From assembly GCA_900314715.1 (NCBI GenBank), contig OMWI01000031.1, positions 1-60,306 on the forward strand: a DNA stretch of 60,306 nucleotides, in the 5' to 3' direction. Under the pieces are notes generated by a model. It was given only the letters and a program-made list of their open reading frames with translations. It was not told the origin of the DNA and ran no database searches. Below are positions 16,010-25,113 of the stretch, piece by piece. The DNA comes from an uncultured Prevotellaceae bacterium. GTDB taxonomy: Bacteria > Bacteroidota > Bacteroidia > Bacteroidales > Bacteroidaceae. The translations under genes and the position numbers were made by a program. The number at the start of each line of letters is the position of its first letter. The first letter of the stretch is position 1.

Positions 16010-16947
16010 TGGAACAAAGAGAAAAGGTTCGTTGTCTCATTATTGGTAGTGGTCCTGCAGGTTACACGGCAGCCATTTATGCAGGTCGCGCCAATTTGAG
16101 TCCTGTATTATATTGTGGTTTGCAAATGGGTGGTCAACTCACGCAAACCACAATCGTGGAAAACTTCCCTGGTTATCCCGAAGGTGTTGATGGCAACCAA
16201 ATGATGATGGACTTGCAACAGCAAGCCAAACGGTTCGGTGCAGATATCCGAGACGGCATTATCGTGAAGGTTGATTTCTCCACCAAACCGTATGTCATCA
16301 CTACGGACAGAGGCGTAGAAATAGAGGCAGAAAGTGTTATCATTGCCACGGGAGCCAGTGCCAAGTATTTGGGATTGGACGATGAGAAGAAATACAATGG
16401 TCAAGGCGTTTCAGCATGTGCCACCTGTGATGGTTTCTTCTATCGCAAGAAGACCGTAGCCGTAGTTGGTGGTGGTGACACGGCATGTGAAGAAGCCTTG
16501 TATCTGGCTCAATTATGTAAGAAGGTTTATATGATTGTTCGCAAGCCTTATCTCCGCGCAAGCGACGTGATGAAACGTAGGGTGGACGAAAACGAAAAGA
16601 TTGAAATTCTTTTCGAACATAATACCGTTGGACTTTACGGAGAGAATGGCGTGGAAGGTGCTCATGTAGTATATAGAAAAGGTGAGTCTGATGAGAAACG
16701 CTACGACCTTCCCATCGACGGATTTTTCCTTGCTATCGGCCATAAGCCGAATACTGACATTTTCAAGGAATGGCTCGACCTTGACGAAACAGGATATATC
16801 CGCACCATTAACGGTACACCTCGTACAAACATCCCTGGTGTATTTGCCGCTGGCGATTGCGCAGACCCACATTATCGCCAAGCTATCGTTGCCGCAGGAA
16901 GCGGATGTATGGCTGCATTAGAAGCAGAAAGATACTTGAATAAATAG
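16009..16947 (+). CDS. trxB: Thioredoxin-disulfide reductase
   Basis: 312-residue flavoprotein that passes electrons from NADPH to thioredoxin. The N-terminal FAD-binding GSGPAGYTAAIYAGRA, the redox-active CATC (Cys137/Cys140) in VSACATCDGFFYR, the NADPH-binding VGGGDTACEEAL and the C-terminal FAD motif GVFAAGDCADPHYRQ are all present. It is coupled translationally to the peroxidase gene, giving a peroxide-defence pair. Confidence 0.95.
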   Translation: MEQREKVRCLIIGSGPAGYTAAIYAGRANLSPVLYCGLQMGGQLTQTTIVENFPGYPEGVDGNQMMMDLQQQAKRFGADIRDGIIVKVDFSTKPYVITTDRGVEIEAESVIIATGASAKYLGLDDEKKYNGQGVSACATCDGFFYRKKTVAVVGGGDTACEEALYLAQLCKKVYMIVRKPYLRASDVMKRRVDENEKIEILFEHNTVGLYGENGVEGAHVVYRKGESDEKRYDLPIDGFFLAIGHKPNTDIFKEWLDLDETGYIRTINGTPRTNIPGVFAAGDCADPHYRQAIVAAGSGCMAALEAERYLNK

Positions 16948-16952
16948 CCTTT

Positions 16953-16988
16953 AAAGACCTTAAGGACATTAGAGACCTTAAGGTCTTT
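16953..16988. terminator. Terminator between trxB and the symporter gene
   Basis: A perfect 13-bp stem, AAAGACCTTAAGG (16953-16965) with CCTTAAGGTCTTT (16976-16988), a 10-base loop and the T-rich tail ATTCTTTTTT on the plus strand. It serves the convergent gpx-trxB and symporter transcripts. Confidence 0.85.
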
Positions 16989-18411
16989 ATTCTTTTTTGT
17001 GAAAGCTCAAGGCATATAATCCCATGAATGTGAGCAATCCATTCAGCATGAGCAATTCATAACCAAATCGATACCCCCACCATTCTCCTGCCATATAATC
17101 TATGGCAAAGCATATCAACGGAGAAGCCACGCAAATATATGGTACCAATGGATCATGTGTGGATTTTTTCGTTAACAAACCGTATGCAAACAATCCCAAC
17201 AAAGGACCATAAGTATAACCACACATTACATATATAGCGTCTATCACACTCGTTGAGTTGACTAAACGGAACAACAAGATGAAAGCAATAAACACTATTG
17301 CCATGATGATGTGTACTCGTTTACGAAGACGTTCATCTCCCTCGCGTTCACAGATATCTACACAAAAACTTGTAGTCAAGGCGGTCAAGGCTGAGTCGGC
17401 ACTTGAGAAAGCCGCGGCAATAATGCCCAACGTAAACAACACCGATACCGATTGTCCCAATAATCCAGTAGAAGCGAACATAGGCAAAAATTCATCTCCA
17501 GCTGTAGGAATAGCCACTCCTCGTTGTTGAGCCAACAACACCAATAACACACCTAAAGATAAGAACAACAAATTGGCAGGCACGAAAGCCACGCTATATG
17601 CACACATATCTTTTTGCGCATCGCGTAGAGAAGAGCAAGTGAGGTTTTTCTGCATCATATCTTGATCCAATCCCGTCATGACAATGACAATGAAAACGCC
17701 ACTAAAGAACTGTTTCCAGAAATTCTGTTTCGACCACCAATCGTCCATCACAAATATACGACTGTGTTCATCATTGGCGATAGCTTTCACCGTATCCATG
17801 AAACCCAAATTGAGTTGTCCCATCACTTGATATATAATCAAGGCCAAAGCCGAGAACATACATAGCGTTTGCAAACTATCCGTCCACACCAATGTCTTGA
17901 TTCCACTTTTCCGAGTGTATAACCAAATGAGCGACACCATGACAGGTACTGTTATCCAGAAAGGTATGCCCCACGCATCAAGGACAAATCTTTGCAAGAT
18001 GATACATACTACATAGAAACGAGCGGCAGCACCTGTCATCTTCGACAACAGAAAGAACGATGCTCCTGTATGATAAGACTTCTTTCCTAATCTTTTTGAC
18101 AAGTATGAATAAATCGTGGTGAGATTCAACTTATAATATATAGGTAATAGGACGAAAGCTACCAACGCATAACCGAGAATAAATCCCAAACAAGTTTGCA
18201 AATAGGTCATTTGCGTGTTTAAAACCATGCCTGGAACACTCACAAACGTTACTCCTGAGATGCTTGCCCCTATCATTCCCCATGCCACGACGTACCACGG
18301 ACTTTTGCGTTCGCCACGATAGAAAGCGTCGTTAGAAGCGCTCTTACTTGTTGAATGACTCACCAACATCAACAAGAGTATATATCCAAAAATTGTTAAT
18401 AACATTATCAT
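16987..18411 (-). CDS. Sodium:solute symporter family transporter
   Basis: 474 residues with about 13 hydrophobic segments and SSS-family sequence: YRGERKSPWYVVAWGMIGAS near TM2, GLDQDMMQKNLTC in the middle, and FSSADSALTALTTSF in the core sodium-site helix. It imports a small solute (sugar, carboxylate, amino acid or similar) with sodium; the substrate cannot be told from sequence. Monocistronic, facing trxB, with TAACTTTG at 18419-18426 (minus) just upstream. The first ATG places TM1 right at the N-terminus. Confidence 0.88.
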   Translation of the reverse strand: MIMLLTIFGYILLLMLVSHSTSKSASNDAFYRGERKSPWYVVAWGMIGASISGVTFVSVPGMVLNTQMTYLQTCLGFILGYALVAFVLLPIYYKLNLTTIYSYLSKRLGKKSYHTGASFFLLSKMTGAAARFYVVCIILQRFVLDAWGIPFWITVPVMVSLIWLYTRKSGIKTLVWTDSLQTLCMFSALALIIYQVMGQLNLGFMDTVKAIANDEHSRIFVMDDWWSKQNFWKQFFSGVFIVIVMTGLDQDMMQKNLTCSSLRDAQKDMCAYSVAFVPANLLFLSLGVLLVLLAQQRGVAIPTAGDEFLPMFASTGLLGQSVSVLFTLGIIAAAFSSADSALTALTTSFCVDICEREGDERLRKRVHIIMAIVFIAFILLFRLVNSTSVIDAIYVMCGYTYGPLLGLFAYGLLTKKSTHDPLVPYICVASPLICFAIDYMAGEWWGYRFGYELLMLNGLLTFMGLYALSFHKKE

Positions 18412-18486
18412 GATGCTGCAAAGTTACATAAAAATACAGAATTTGTCCACTTCTCATACAGTTTTGCCCGAAAAAGCATCAAAAAT

Positions 18487-18518
18487 TTTGCATATTATCA
18501 TATTTATATATAATTTTG
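18487..18518 (+). promoter_or_regulatory. Promoter of trpB
   Basis: TTTG at 18487-18490, 20-nt spacer and TAATTTTG at 18511-18518. The leader to the start codon is about 78 bases. No trp leader peptide or riboswitch is evident. Confidence 0.6.
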
Positions 18519-18602
18519 CATCAAAATGAAAACCATTTAGTGACATTTAGAGTTTTATTAATCCATCTTTTTTGAATATAGTAAACCAAAATAATATCAA
18601 CA

Positions 18603-19964
18603 ATGAGTAAACAGAAAAAATTCATTCTTCAAGAGAACGAAATCCCTACGCAGTGGTATAACATTCTGGCAGATATGCCTAACAAGCCTTTACCACCCAT
18701 TCATCCTGGTACACATCAACCATTAGGTTGGGAAGACTTGGCACATATCTTCCCTACAGAGTGCTGCAAACAAGAACTCGACACCGAGCATGCTTGGATA
18801 GACATTCCTGAAGAGGTTCTTGAGAAATACAAGTATTATCGTGCCACACCACTTGTTCGTGCTTACGCATTGGAAAAAGCAATCGGTACGCCCGCACACA
18901 TTTATTTCAAAAACGAGAGTACCAATCCATTGGGTTCCCACAAAATAAACTCTGCCTTGGCACAATGCTATTATGCAAAGCAAGAAGGAACGACCAACGT
19001 TACCACCGAAACAGGTGCTGGCCAATGGGGAGCAGCATTGAGTTATGCCGCAAGTGTATTCGGACTTGAAGCTGCCGTTTACCAAGTAAAGATATCCATG
19101 TTGCAAAAGCCATATCGTTCCAGTATCATGCGTACTTTTGGTGCTGCCGTTACAGGTTCTCCATCTATGTCCACACGTGCGGGAAAAGATATCATCACAA
19201 AAAATCCTAACCACATGGGTTCATTGGGCACAGCCATTTCAGAAGCTGTAGAACTGGCAACCACTACACCCAATTGTAAATACACTTTAGGTTCTGTGCT
19301 CAATCACGTGGCATTGCATCAATCCATCATCGGATTGGAAGCAGAGAAGCAAATGGCAATGGCTGGTGAATATCCCGACACCGTGATTGCTTGTTTTGGT
19401 GGCGGAAGTAACTTCGGTGGTATTGCCTTCCCATTCATGCGTCATAATATCCTTGATGGAAAGAAGACGGAGTTCATTGCCGCAGAACCAGAGAGTTGTC
19501 CAAAACTGACACGTGGAAAGTTTGAATACGACTTCGGTGATGAAGCTGGATATACTCCATTGCTTCCTATGTTTACCATTGGCCATAATTTCAAACCTGC
19601 CAATATCCATGCTGGTGGTTTGCGCTATCATGGTGCTGGTATGATTGTGAGTCAATTAATCAAAGACAACATGATGCATGGAGTGGATATTCCACAATTA
19701 GAGACCTTCGAAGCTGGTATCTTGTTTGCAAGAACAGAAGGAATCATCCCCGCTCCTGAGAGTAGCCATGCTATTGCTGCAACTATTCGCGAAGCTAAGA
19801 AGTGTATAGAGACCGGAGAAGAAAAAGTAATTCTCTTCAACCTGAGTGGTCACGGATTGATTGATATGACTGCCTATGATCAGTACATCAATGGTGACTT
19901 GATGAACTATCAAGTATCTGACGAAGAAATTGCGAAGAACTTGAAAGACGTTCCTCAAGTATAA
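18603..19964 (+). CDS. trpB: Tryptophan synthase beta chain, TrpB2 type
   Basis: 453-residue PLP enzyme that makes tryptophan from indole and serine. The PLP lysine is Lys114 in NPLGSHKINSALAQ; the phosphate-binding loop is CFGGGSNFGG; ETGAGQWGAA is the substrate loop. Length and the N-terminal extension (QENEIPTQWYNI) match the TrpB2 subgroup, which often works without TrpA. No trpA or other trp gene is nearby, consistent with a stand-alone or indole-salvaging enzyme. Own promoter, followed by a clear terminator. Confidence 0.93.
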   Translation: MSKQKKFILQENEIPTQWYNILADMPNKPLPPIHPGTHQPLGWEDLAHIFPTECCKQELDTEHAWIDIPEEVLEKYKYYRATPLVRAYALEKAIGTPAHIYFKNESTNPLGSHKINSALAQCYYAKQEGTTNVTTETGAGQWGAALSYAASVFGLEAAVYQVKISMLQKPYRSSIMRTFGAAVTGSPSMSTRAGKDIITKNPNHMGSLGTAISEAVELATTTPNCKYTLGSVLNHVALHQSIIGLEAEKQMAMAGEYPDTVIACFGGGSNFGGIAFPFMRHNILDGKKTEFIAAEPESCPKLTRGKFEYDFGDEAGYTPLLPMFTIGHNFKPANIHAGGLRYHGAGMIVSQLIKDNMMHGVDIPQLETFEAGILFARTEGIIPAPESSHAIAATIREAKKCIETGEEKVILFNLSGHGLIDMTAYDQYINGDLMNYQVSDEEIAKNLKDVPQV

Positions 19965-20042
19965 GATAAAAAAGTCTTTAAATACTATATAAACTCCTTA
20001 AAGATTTTATAAATTTTCAATAAGCTTTCGAGCTTATAAATT

Positions 20043-20075
20043 AAGGTCGAGTTCCAAGTGTGGGAATTCGACCTT
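20043..20075 (+). terminator. Terminator of trpB
   Basis: AAGGTCGAGTTCC (20043-20055) pairs with GGAATTCGACCTT (20063-20075) with one G-T wobble, followed by TTCAATT. Confidence 0.75.
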
Positions 20076-20100
20076 TTCAATTGAGCATACATGAAACTTG

Positions 20101-20338
20101 GGCTCAGTCGATATTTAGTAGGGGAATTAAGATTGAATTTTATTTCTTTGCCGTAGTTTCATATCATTGAATTGGCTATCTATTTGATAAAGGAGGAATG
20201 CCGTAGGCATTGGATAATAGTAGCCAGCTATGCAGAAACGCCTTTAGGTGTTTCGAAATGGCTGGTTAGGAAGATACACATATAATTGCTTTGATTATCT
20301 AACTAAGTTTTTATCCCCTACGAAAAATCGACTGAGCC
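20101..20338. mobile_element. MITE-like element, family C copy 2 (238 bp)
   Basis: Same 25-bp inverted ends as the copy at 12381-12733 (GGCTCAGTCGATATTTAGTA... and ...AAAAATCGACTGAGCC), with the left ~170 bases nearly identical. The flanks are GAAACTTG (20093-20100) and GAAACGTG (20339-20346), a 7/8 match, so an aged 8-bp target duplication. The right palindromic arm of copy 1 (about 110 bases) is missing here. Confidence 0.85.
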
Positions 20339-20354
20339 GAAACGTGCTTAAATG

Positions 20355-20386
20355 TTTGGCAAATTCAATAATAATACTTATATTTG
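20355..20386 (+). promoter_or_regulatory. Promoter of the DUF2442 gene
   Basis: TTTG at 20355-20358, 20-nt spacer, TATATTTG at 20379-20386. It begins 17 bases beyond the end of MITE copy 2. Confidence 0.6.
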
Positions 20387-20434
20387 CTGAAACATAAAAA
20401 AAATAAGAATTGACCCATTAAAATAATAACCACT

Positions 20435-20671
20435 ATGTTTATAGAAGTCACTAAAGCAGAGTATTTGGATGGCTACAGAATCATGTTGCTATTCAACAAT
20501 GGTGAGAAACGAATAGTAGATTTGAGCCAATCGCTAAATGGTGAAGTGTTCGCACCATTGAAAGACATAGGCTTTTTTAAGCGATTCTCAATCAAGTTCA
20601 ATACTATCGAATGGGAAAATGGTGCTGACTTTGCGCCTGAATATCTTTATGAGATAGGAACGGTTGCATAG
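20435..20671 (+). CDS. DUF2442 domain protein
   Basis: 78 residues covering one DUF2442 domain: a small beta-rich fold with MLLFNNGEKRIVDLSQSL and the family's typical end TIEWENGADFAPEYLYE. DUF2442 genes often sit beside a DUF4160 gene in a pair resembling a toxin-antitoxin unit; no such partner is present here, so this is a solo copy. Its promoter abuts a MITE and a strong terminator follows. Confidence 0.85.
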   Translation: MFIEVTKAEYLDGYRIMLLFNNGEKRIVDLSQSLNGEVFAPLKDIGFFKRFSIKFNTIEWENGADFAPEYLYEIGTVA

Positions 20672-20692
20672 ACCGCATTATACTTCGTTCCA

Positions 20693-20733
20693 TAAAACGC
20701 CCCTAAGTGTATTGTTTACTTAGGGGCGTTTTA
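20693..20733. terminator. Strong bidirectional terminator
   Basis: A perfect 16-bp stem, TAAAACGCCCCTAAGT with ACTTAGGGGCGTTTTA, and a 9-base loop, placed between the convergent DUF2442 and polygalacturonase genes. Confidence 0.9.
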
Positions 20734-20736
20734 TAG

Positions 20737-22236
20737 TTATTTCTCAATCGTAAGATTCACATTCTCCTTTGTCACGTTTTCGCAATTGAAGAAATCGGAA
20801 TTAACTTCTGCGGAAACTTGGATGTTCTTCAAGTGAATGTTCGTGATGGGTTTCTCGGGCAATCCATTGAAATACATCGCACGACGAGCATGTCGGCAAA
20901 CGATATTCTCGATGTTGATGTCACGGAATTCTGGAGTTGTCTCATCAACTGGCTTTGCCTCAATATTGTTTACCTTCTCTCCACTTTCAAGTACCTCTAT
21001 CGCAGACTTTCCGCCATAGTATAGGTCGAAAGTGATAGCGTCTCCTTGAATGTCGAACATGGATATGTTGCGGATGAAGATGTTTTCCACAACACCGCCA
21101 CGACCTCTACAACTCTTGAATCTCAAACCAACATCAGTACCGAGGAATTGGCAATTCTGAACGAGAATGTTCTTCACGCCACCACTCATCTCCGAACCAA
21201 CTACGAAACCACCATGTCCTTGGAAAACAGTACATCCATCTACCACCACATTCTCACATGGTTTTCCTCTCTTCCTTCCATCTGCATCCTTTCCACTCTT
21301 GATGCAAATGCCATCATCGCCTGCGTCAAACGTAGAATTAACAATCAGCGCATTCTTACATGATTCCAAATCGAGCGCATCACCGTTTTGCGCATAGTCG
21401 GGATTGCGTGCAAGCACATTGTCTATAATGATATTCTCGCACATCAATGGGTGAATGTTCCAAGCAGGAGAGTTTTGGAAAATCACATCTTTCAACAAGA
21501 CATTCTTACAACCCACGAGGCTCACCATCACGGGACGTAAGAAACGACGAATCTCATTCCATTGCGCATCTGTTTCAAGTCCTTTAGGCACATTCATGTC
21601 GGCAATGGAATCGCCTTTTGCATAACCCTCAGACGGGAACCACAAATCATTGCGTTTGAAAACGCCCTTCTGCATTCCCGTAAACTTCTTCCATTGGCTC
21701 TCAGTCACCTTCTGCTTCTTCAATGGTCTCCAATACAAACCATTGCCATCAATCGCACCTTGACCTGTAATGGCAATATTGCTGACGTTTGTTGCAGAAA
21801 GAGGAGATTGACACCTACGTGTATCTAATCCCTCAAACGAAGTTTTCTTGATAGGATAAAGTGTTTCGTCGGCCGCGAAAAGGATGACTGCACCCTTCTC
21901 TAAATGCAATTCCGTATTGTTTCTCAGTTCTATCGGACCTGTATACCATACGCCTTGAGGCACAATCAACTTACCGCCGCCTCTCTTTTCCAGCGCATCA
22001 AAAGCTTTCTTGAATGCTTCTGTGCAAAGTTCTGAACCATCGCCTTTCGCTCCGAAATTGGTTAAAGTCACTTGGTAATTGGGAATAACGGGAGCCGTCA
22101 TTCCCGTCATCTTAAATGGCAATCCCTTTAAATACTTGGCATAAGGATTCACCCTAACGGGATGCGCTTTCTGCGCACTAATGCCAAGACAACACATCGA
22201 AAAGACAGCCAATAATAAAAGTTTGAAATGTTTCAT
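20737..22236 (-). CDS. GH28 polygalacturonase-family enzyme
   Basis: About 499 residues. The ATG at 22236 opens a signal peptide (KHFKLLLLAVFSMCCLGISAQ); the frame continues 16 codons upstream without need. A right-handed parallel beta-helix of GH28 type with all four family motifs: NGDALDLES (NTDG-type), DAGDDGICIKSG (catalytic DD), VFQGHGGFVVGS (GHG) and VGLRFKSCRGRGG (RxK). It hydrolyses homogalacturonan or rhamnogalacturonan, probably in the periplasm. Monocistronic with TATATTTG at 22274-22281 (minus). It fits the pectin theme of the CE2-like esterase and PL1 lyase. Confidence 0.92.
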   Translation of the reverse strand: MKHFKLLLLAVFSMCCLGISAQKAHPVRVNPYAKYLKGLPFKMTGMTAPVIPNYQVTLTNFGAKGDGSELCTEAFKKAFDALEKRGGGKLIVPQGVWYTGPIELRNNTELHLEKGAVILFAADETLYPIKKTSFEGLDTRRCQSPLSATNVSNIAITGQGAIDGNGLYWRPLKKQKVTESQWKKFTGMQKGVFKRNDLWFPSEGYAKGDSIADMNVPKGLETDAQWNEIRRFLRPVMVSLVGCKNVLLKDVIFQNSPAWNIHPLMCENIIIDNVLARNPDYAQNGDALDLESCKNALIVNSTFDAGDDGICIKSGKDADGRKRGKPCENVVVDGCTVFQGHGGFVVGSEMSGGVKNILVQNCQFLGTDVGLRFKSCRGRGGVVENIFIRNISMFDIQGDAITFDLYYGGKSAIEVLESGEKVNNIEAKPVDETTPEFRDINIENIVCRHARRAMYFNGLPEKPITNIHLKNIQVSAEVNSDFFNCENVTKENVNLTIEK

Positions 22237-22361
22237 CTTTTTGCTTGTTAAGTAGGTTATAAAATATTTTCTGCAAATATACACAAAATAGCTGAAAACA
22301 AAGAGTAATTACTTACAAAAAATCATTAACTTTTCGCGATAATGATAAAATGTGTAATATG

Positions 22362-23582
22362 CTATGTTGTAAACGCATTAACCGCCCTAACAACGCTTCT
22401 CGCCTCTTCCAATGAAAGAACAGGACTAATCGGGAGGCTCAATTCCGTTTGGTGAATCTTCTCCGTAATCGGCAAATGCAATCCATTCCATTCCGCATAA
22501 CAATGTTGACGATGGGGAGGAATGGGATAATGGATTTGGGTTTGTATTCCCTTCTCCAAGAGAAATTGTTGCAACCGTTCCCGCTTGTCACAAAATACGG
22601 GGAAGATATGATAGACATTGTTCGCATCTGCCAATCGTCGTGGAAGGGTTATCAACGGATTGTCAATACCTTGATAATAGGCATCGGCTATCATTTGACG
22701 ATGATGGTTGTCTTCATCCAAATATTTCAATTTCACGCTCAATATGGCAGCTTGCATCTCGTCCAACCTACTATTCACTCCCGTCAAATCACATACATAC
22801 TTGGTATGAGAACCATAATTCCCCAACGCCCGAACAACTTCCGCCAACTGAGCATCATTGGTAGTAACGGCACCAGCATCTCCCAACGCCCCCAAATTTT
22901 TCCCTGGATAAAAAGAATGCCCCGCCGCATCACCCAAAGAACCAGTTTTAAATGAAGAATGAAGAATGAAGAATGAAGAATCTCTTAATGAGGAATTATT
23001 TAATGAAGAATCATTTGATTGAGGACCGATAAATTCAGCCGATTCTTCATTCTTCATTCTTAATTCTTCATTTAAGATTTGGCATCCTTGCCCTTGCGCA
23101 TTATCTTCCACCAACTTCAAGTGATATTTCTTGCACAACTCCCCTATCCTCTCCGTATAGGCGCATCTGCCATAGAGATGAACGAGGAGGATGCTCTTGG
23201 TCTTGGGCGTAATGGCTTGTTCAATCAGTTCATCGTCTATCTCCAACGTATCCATACAAGGCTCCACGAGAACGGGCTTCAATCCGTTTCGCGTAATGGC
23301 AAGGATGGAGGCGATAAACGTATTGGCTGGCACAATCACCTCTTCGCCCTCACTCATCACGCCCATCTCCATATAGGCACGATAAATCAAGGTGAGCGCG
23401 TCAAGACCGTTTCCTACGCCCACGCAATACTTCGTTCCGATATACCGAGCATATTCTTCTTCAAACTTGGAAACGAAATTCCCGCGAATATACCACCCAG
23501 AGTCTATCACCTGAGCAACAGCCTCCTTGATCTCATCGGCATGTAATTGCGTCACACGTTGTAAGTCCAAGAATTTTATCAT
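22362..23582 (-). CDS. DegT/DnrJ/EryC1-family sugar aminotransferase with an in-frame repeat-element insert
   Basis: 406 residues. A PLP-dependent aminotransferase acting on nucleotide-linked keto-sugars for surface polysaccharides. Family signatures: [33 protein letters not shown], the active-site Lys in [19 protein letters not shown] (about residue 228) and [10 protein letters not shown]. Between GQGCQ and KTGSLGD, residues about 170-211 are translated from the 124-bp inverted-repeat element (peptide [10 protein letters not shown]...FFILHSSF). Homologues normally have only a few residues in this loop, just before the PLP lysine region. The frame stays open, so the enzyme may tolerate the insert. 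Divergent from the CotH-like gene; it could serve the exopolysaccharide locus at 25-34 kb. Confidence 0.9.
   Translation of the reverse strand: MIKFLDLQRVTQLHADEIKEAVAQVIDSGWYIRGNFVSKFEEEYARYIGTKYCVGVGNGLDALTLIYRAYMEMGVMSEGEEVIVPANTFIASILAITRNGLKPVLVEPCMDTLEIDDELIEQAITPKTKSILLVHLYGRCAYTERIGELCKKYHLKLVEDNAQGQGCQILNEELRMKNEESAEFIGPQSNDSSLNNSSLRDSSFFILHSSFKTGSLGDAAGHSFYPGKNLGALGDAGAVTTNDAQLAEVVRALGNYGSHTKYVCDLTGVNSRLDEMQAAILSVKLKYLDEDNHHRQMIADAYYQGIDNPLITLPRRLADANNVYHIFPVFCDKRERLQQFLLEKGIQTQIHYPIPPHRQHCYAEWNGLHLPITEKIHQTELSLPISPVLSLEEARSVVRAVNAFTT
22950..23073. mobile_element. Family A element, copy 2 (124 bp), in frame inside a gene
   Basis: 33-bp inverted ends, AAATGAAGAATGAAGAATGA... at 22950-22982 and the complement at 23041-23073 with one mismatch; 58-base interior. 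Exactly the same length and layout as the copy at 45402-45525, and related in the first half of the interior. Both copies are translated in the same frame, giving peptides that end [12 protein letters not shown]-like bases flank both sides here. Confidence 0.85.
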
Positions 23583-23717
23583 CTCCTAACGATTATGCAA
23601 ACACGATGTTTATCAATTGCAAAGATAGTGTTTTTTCACGATAAACACTCTGTTTACAACAAAAAAACACAACATATCATCATTCTTGATTTTATTTTTG
23701 TACTTTTGCAAACGATA

Positions 23718-25106
23718 ATGAACATCCGACGATTATTCATCTTCATATCATTGGCGTTTTCTTGTTTAGCACAAGCACAACACATTTCTTTGGAAACGCT
23801 GAAACGCATCGGTCTGCCTGTTGTCGTAGTGGAGACCATCGATGCGGAAGAACCGACATGTGAATATCTCACCATCGAAGATGGATACCCTGGCAACACC
23901 ATTCGCAATGCTACCAAAGTACCTGGCAGAGTTTATGTCATGGAGGGAAACGATACCATCTATGATAGCGGTAACTACGAGGAGGATATCAGCGGAATGA
24001 CTATCAAACTCAGGGGGAACAGTAGTGCTGTCATTCCCGATAAGAAGCCTTTTAAAATCAAACTTCAAAAAAAGGCTGACATGTTAGGGGAGGACGAGAA
24101 ATACAATGATAAGAACTGGTTGCTGCTGAAAGAGGAGTTTCCTTCATTGAACTTAATGGTGGGATTAAAGGTTAACGAACTCGTAGGACTGCAATGGACG
24201 CCGAGATTCAAGTATGTCAATCTCTTGTTCAACGGTGATTATCGGGGGGTGTATATGCTTTGCGAAGCGGTCAACCGCAATACCGATTGTCGCCTTGACG
24301 TCAGCAAGAACGGTTTTATCTTTGAGTTGGACCCGTATTGGTGGAACGAAGACGTGTATTTCCAAAGTAATGTGCTCGGCTATAAATACACCTTCAAGTA
24401 TCCTGATGCGGAAGATGTCACCGAAGAACAATTGCAATACCTCATAGATTTCATGTCGGATGTGGATAATGCTCTTTATGGCAACAACTATGAGAAATAC
24501 ATCGACATAGAATCTTTTGCGTCGTGGATGTTGGGACATGACATACTGGGAACATACGACGCTTCTGGTTCAAATATTTTCTTCACCAAATACGATACGT
24601 TACATTCCAAGCTGACAATGGCAAACATGTGGGATTTCGACACGATAGAAATGACACCCGATACTTTCTCCGTCATCCATGATTTTGACGTTCATTTCTT
24701 GGCTCTCTTCCAAAACCCAAACGAGACATTCATCTTTGCCTATATCAATCGGTGGAAAGAACTATCGGAAACGTTGTTTGACGACATGTTTCAATTTCTC
24801 GATGACTTCGGGAAATCACCAACGGCTACGGCTTTGAACAAATCCATGCAAATGGACTATAGGCGATGGGAAACGTATGGTCCTACCGTGGCGGAAATCA
24901 TTGCATCCAACAAACAATGGTTTGCCGAACGCAAACCCTATTTAGATAGCGCCATTCACTATATGGAAACAACAACGGCCATCAAAACACCTGTCATCTT
25001 ACCGAAAACAAATGGGATGACATACAACCTACATGGAATGCCCGTCCAAGAAGACAAATACAAAGGATTCATCATCAAAGACGGAAGGCTAAGGATAAGC
25101 AAATAA
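23718..25106 (+). CDS. CotH-kinase family secreted protein
   Basis: 462 residues from the ATG at 23718, which begins a signal peptide (NIRRLFIFISLAFSCLAQAQ); the frame is open 41 codons upstream but that part overlaps promoter sequence (TACTTTTG at 23701-23708). Matches the CotH family (atypical protein kinases first known from spore coats, common as secreted proteins in Bacteroidetes): IKLRGNSSAVIPDKKPFKIK, NDKNWLLLKE, GDYRGVYMLCEAVNR and NMWDFDTIEM. A short sorting-like tail (KTNGMTYNLHGMPVQEDKYK, then GFIIKDGRLRISK) ends the protein. Target unknown. Confidence 0.85.
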   Translation: MNIRRLFIFISLAFSCLAQAQHISLETLKRIGLPVVVVETIDAEEPTCEYLTIEDGYPGNTIRNATKVPGRVYVMEGNDTIYDSGNYEEDISGMTIKLRGNSSAVIPDKKPFKIKLQKKADMLGEDEKYNDKNWLLLKEEFPSLNLMVGLKVNELVGLQWTPRFKYVNLLFNGDYRGVYMLCEAVNRNTDCRLDVSKNGFIFELDPYWWNEDVYFQSNVLGYKYTFKYPDAEDVTEEQLQYLIDFMSDVDNALYGNNYEKYIDIESFASWMLGHDILGTYDASGSNIFFTKYDTLHSKLTMANMWDFDTIEMTPDTFSVIHDFDVHFLALFQNPNETFIFAYINRWKELSETLFDDMFQFLDDFGKSPTATALNKSMQMDYRRWETYGPTVAEIIASNKQWFAERKPYLDSAIHYMETTTAIKTPVILPKTNGMTYNLHGMPVQEDKYKGFIIKDGRLRISK

Positions 25107-25113
25107 ACATTGC

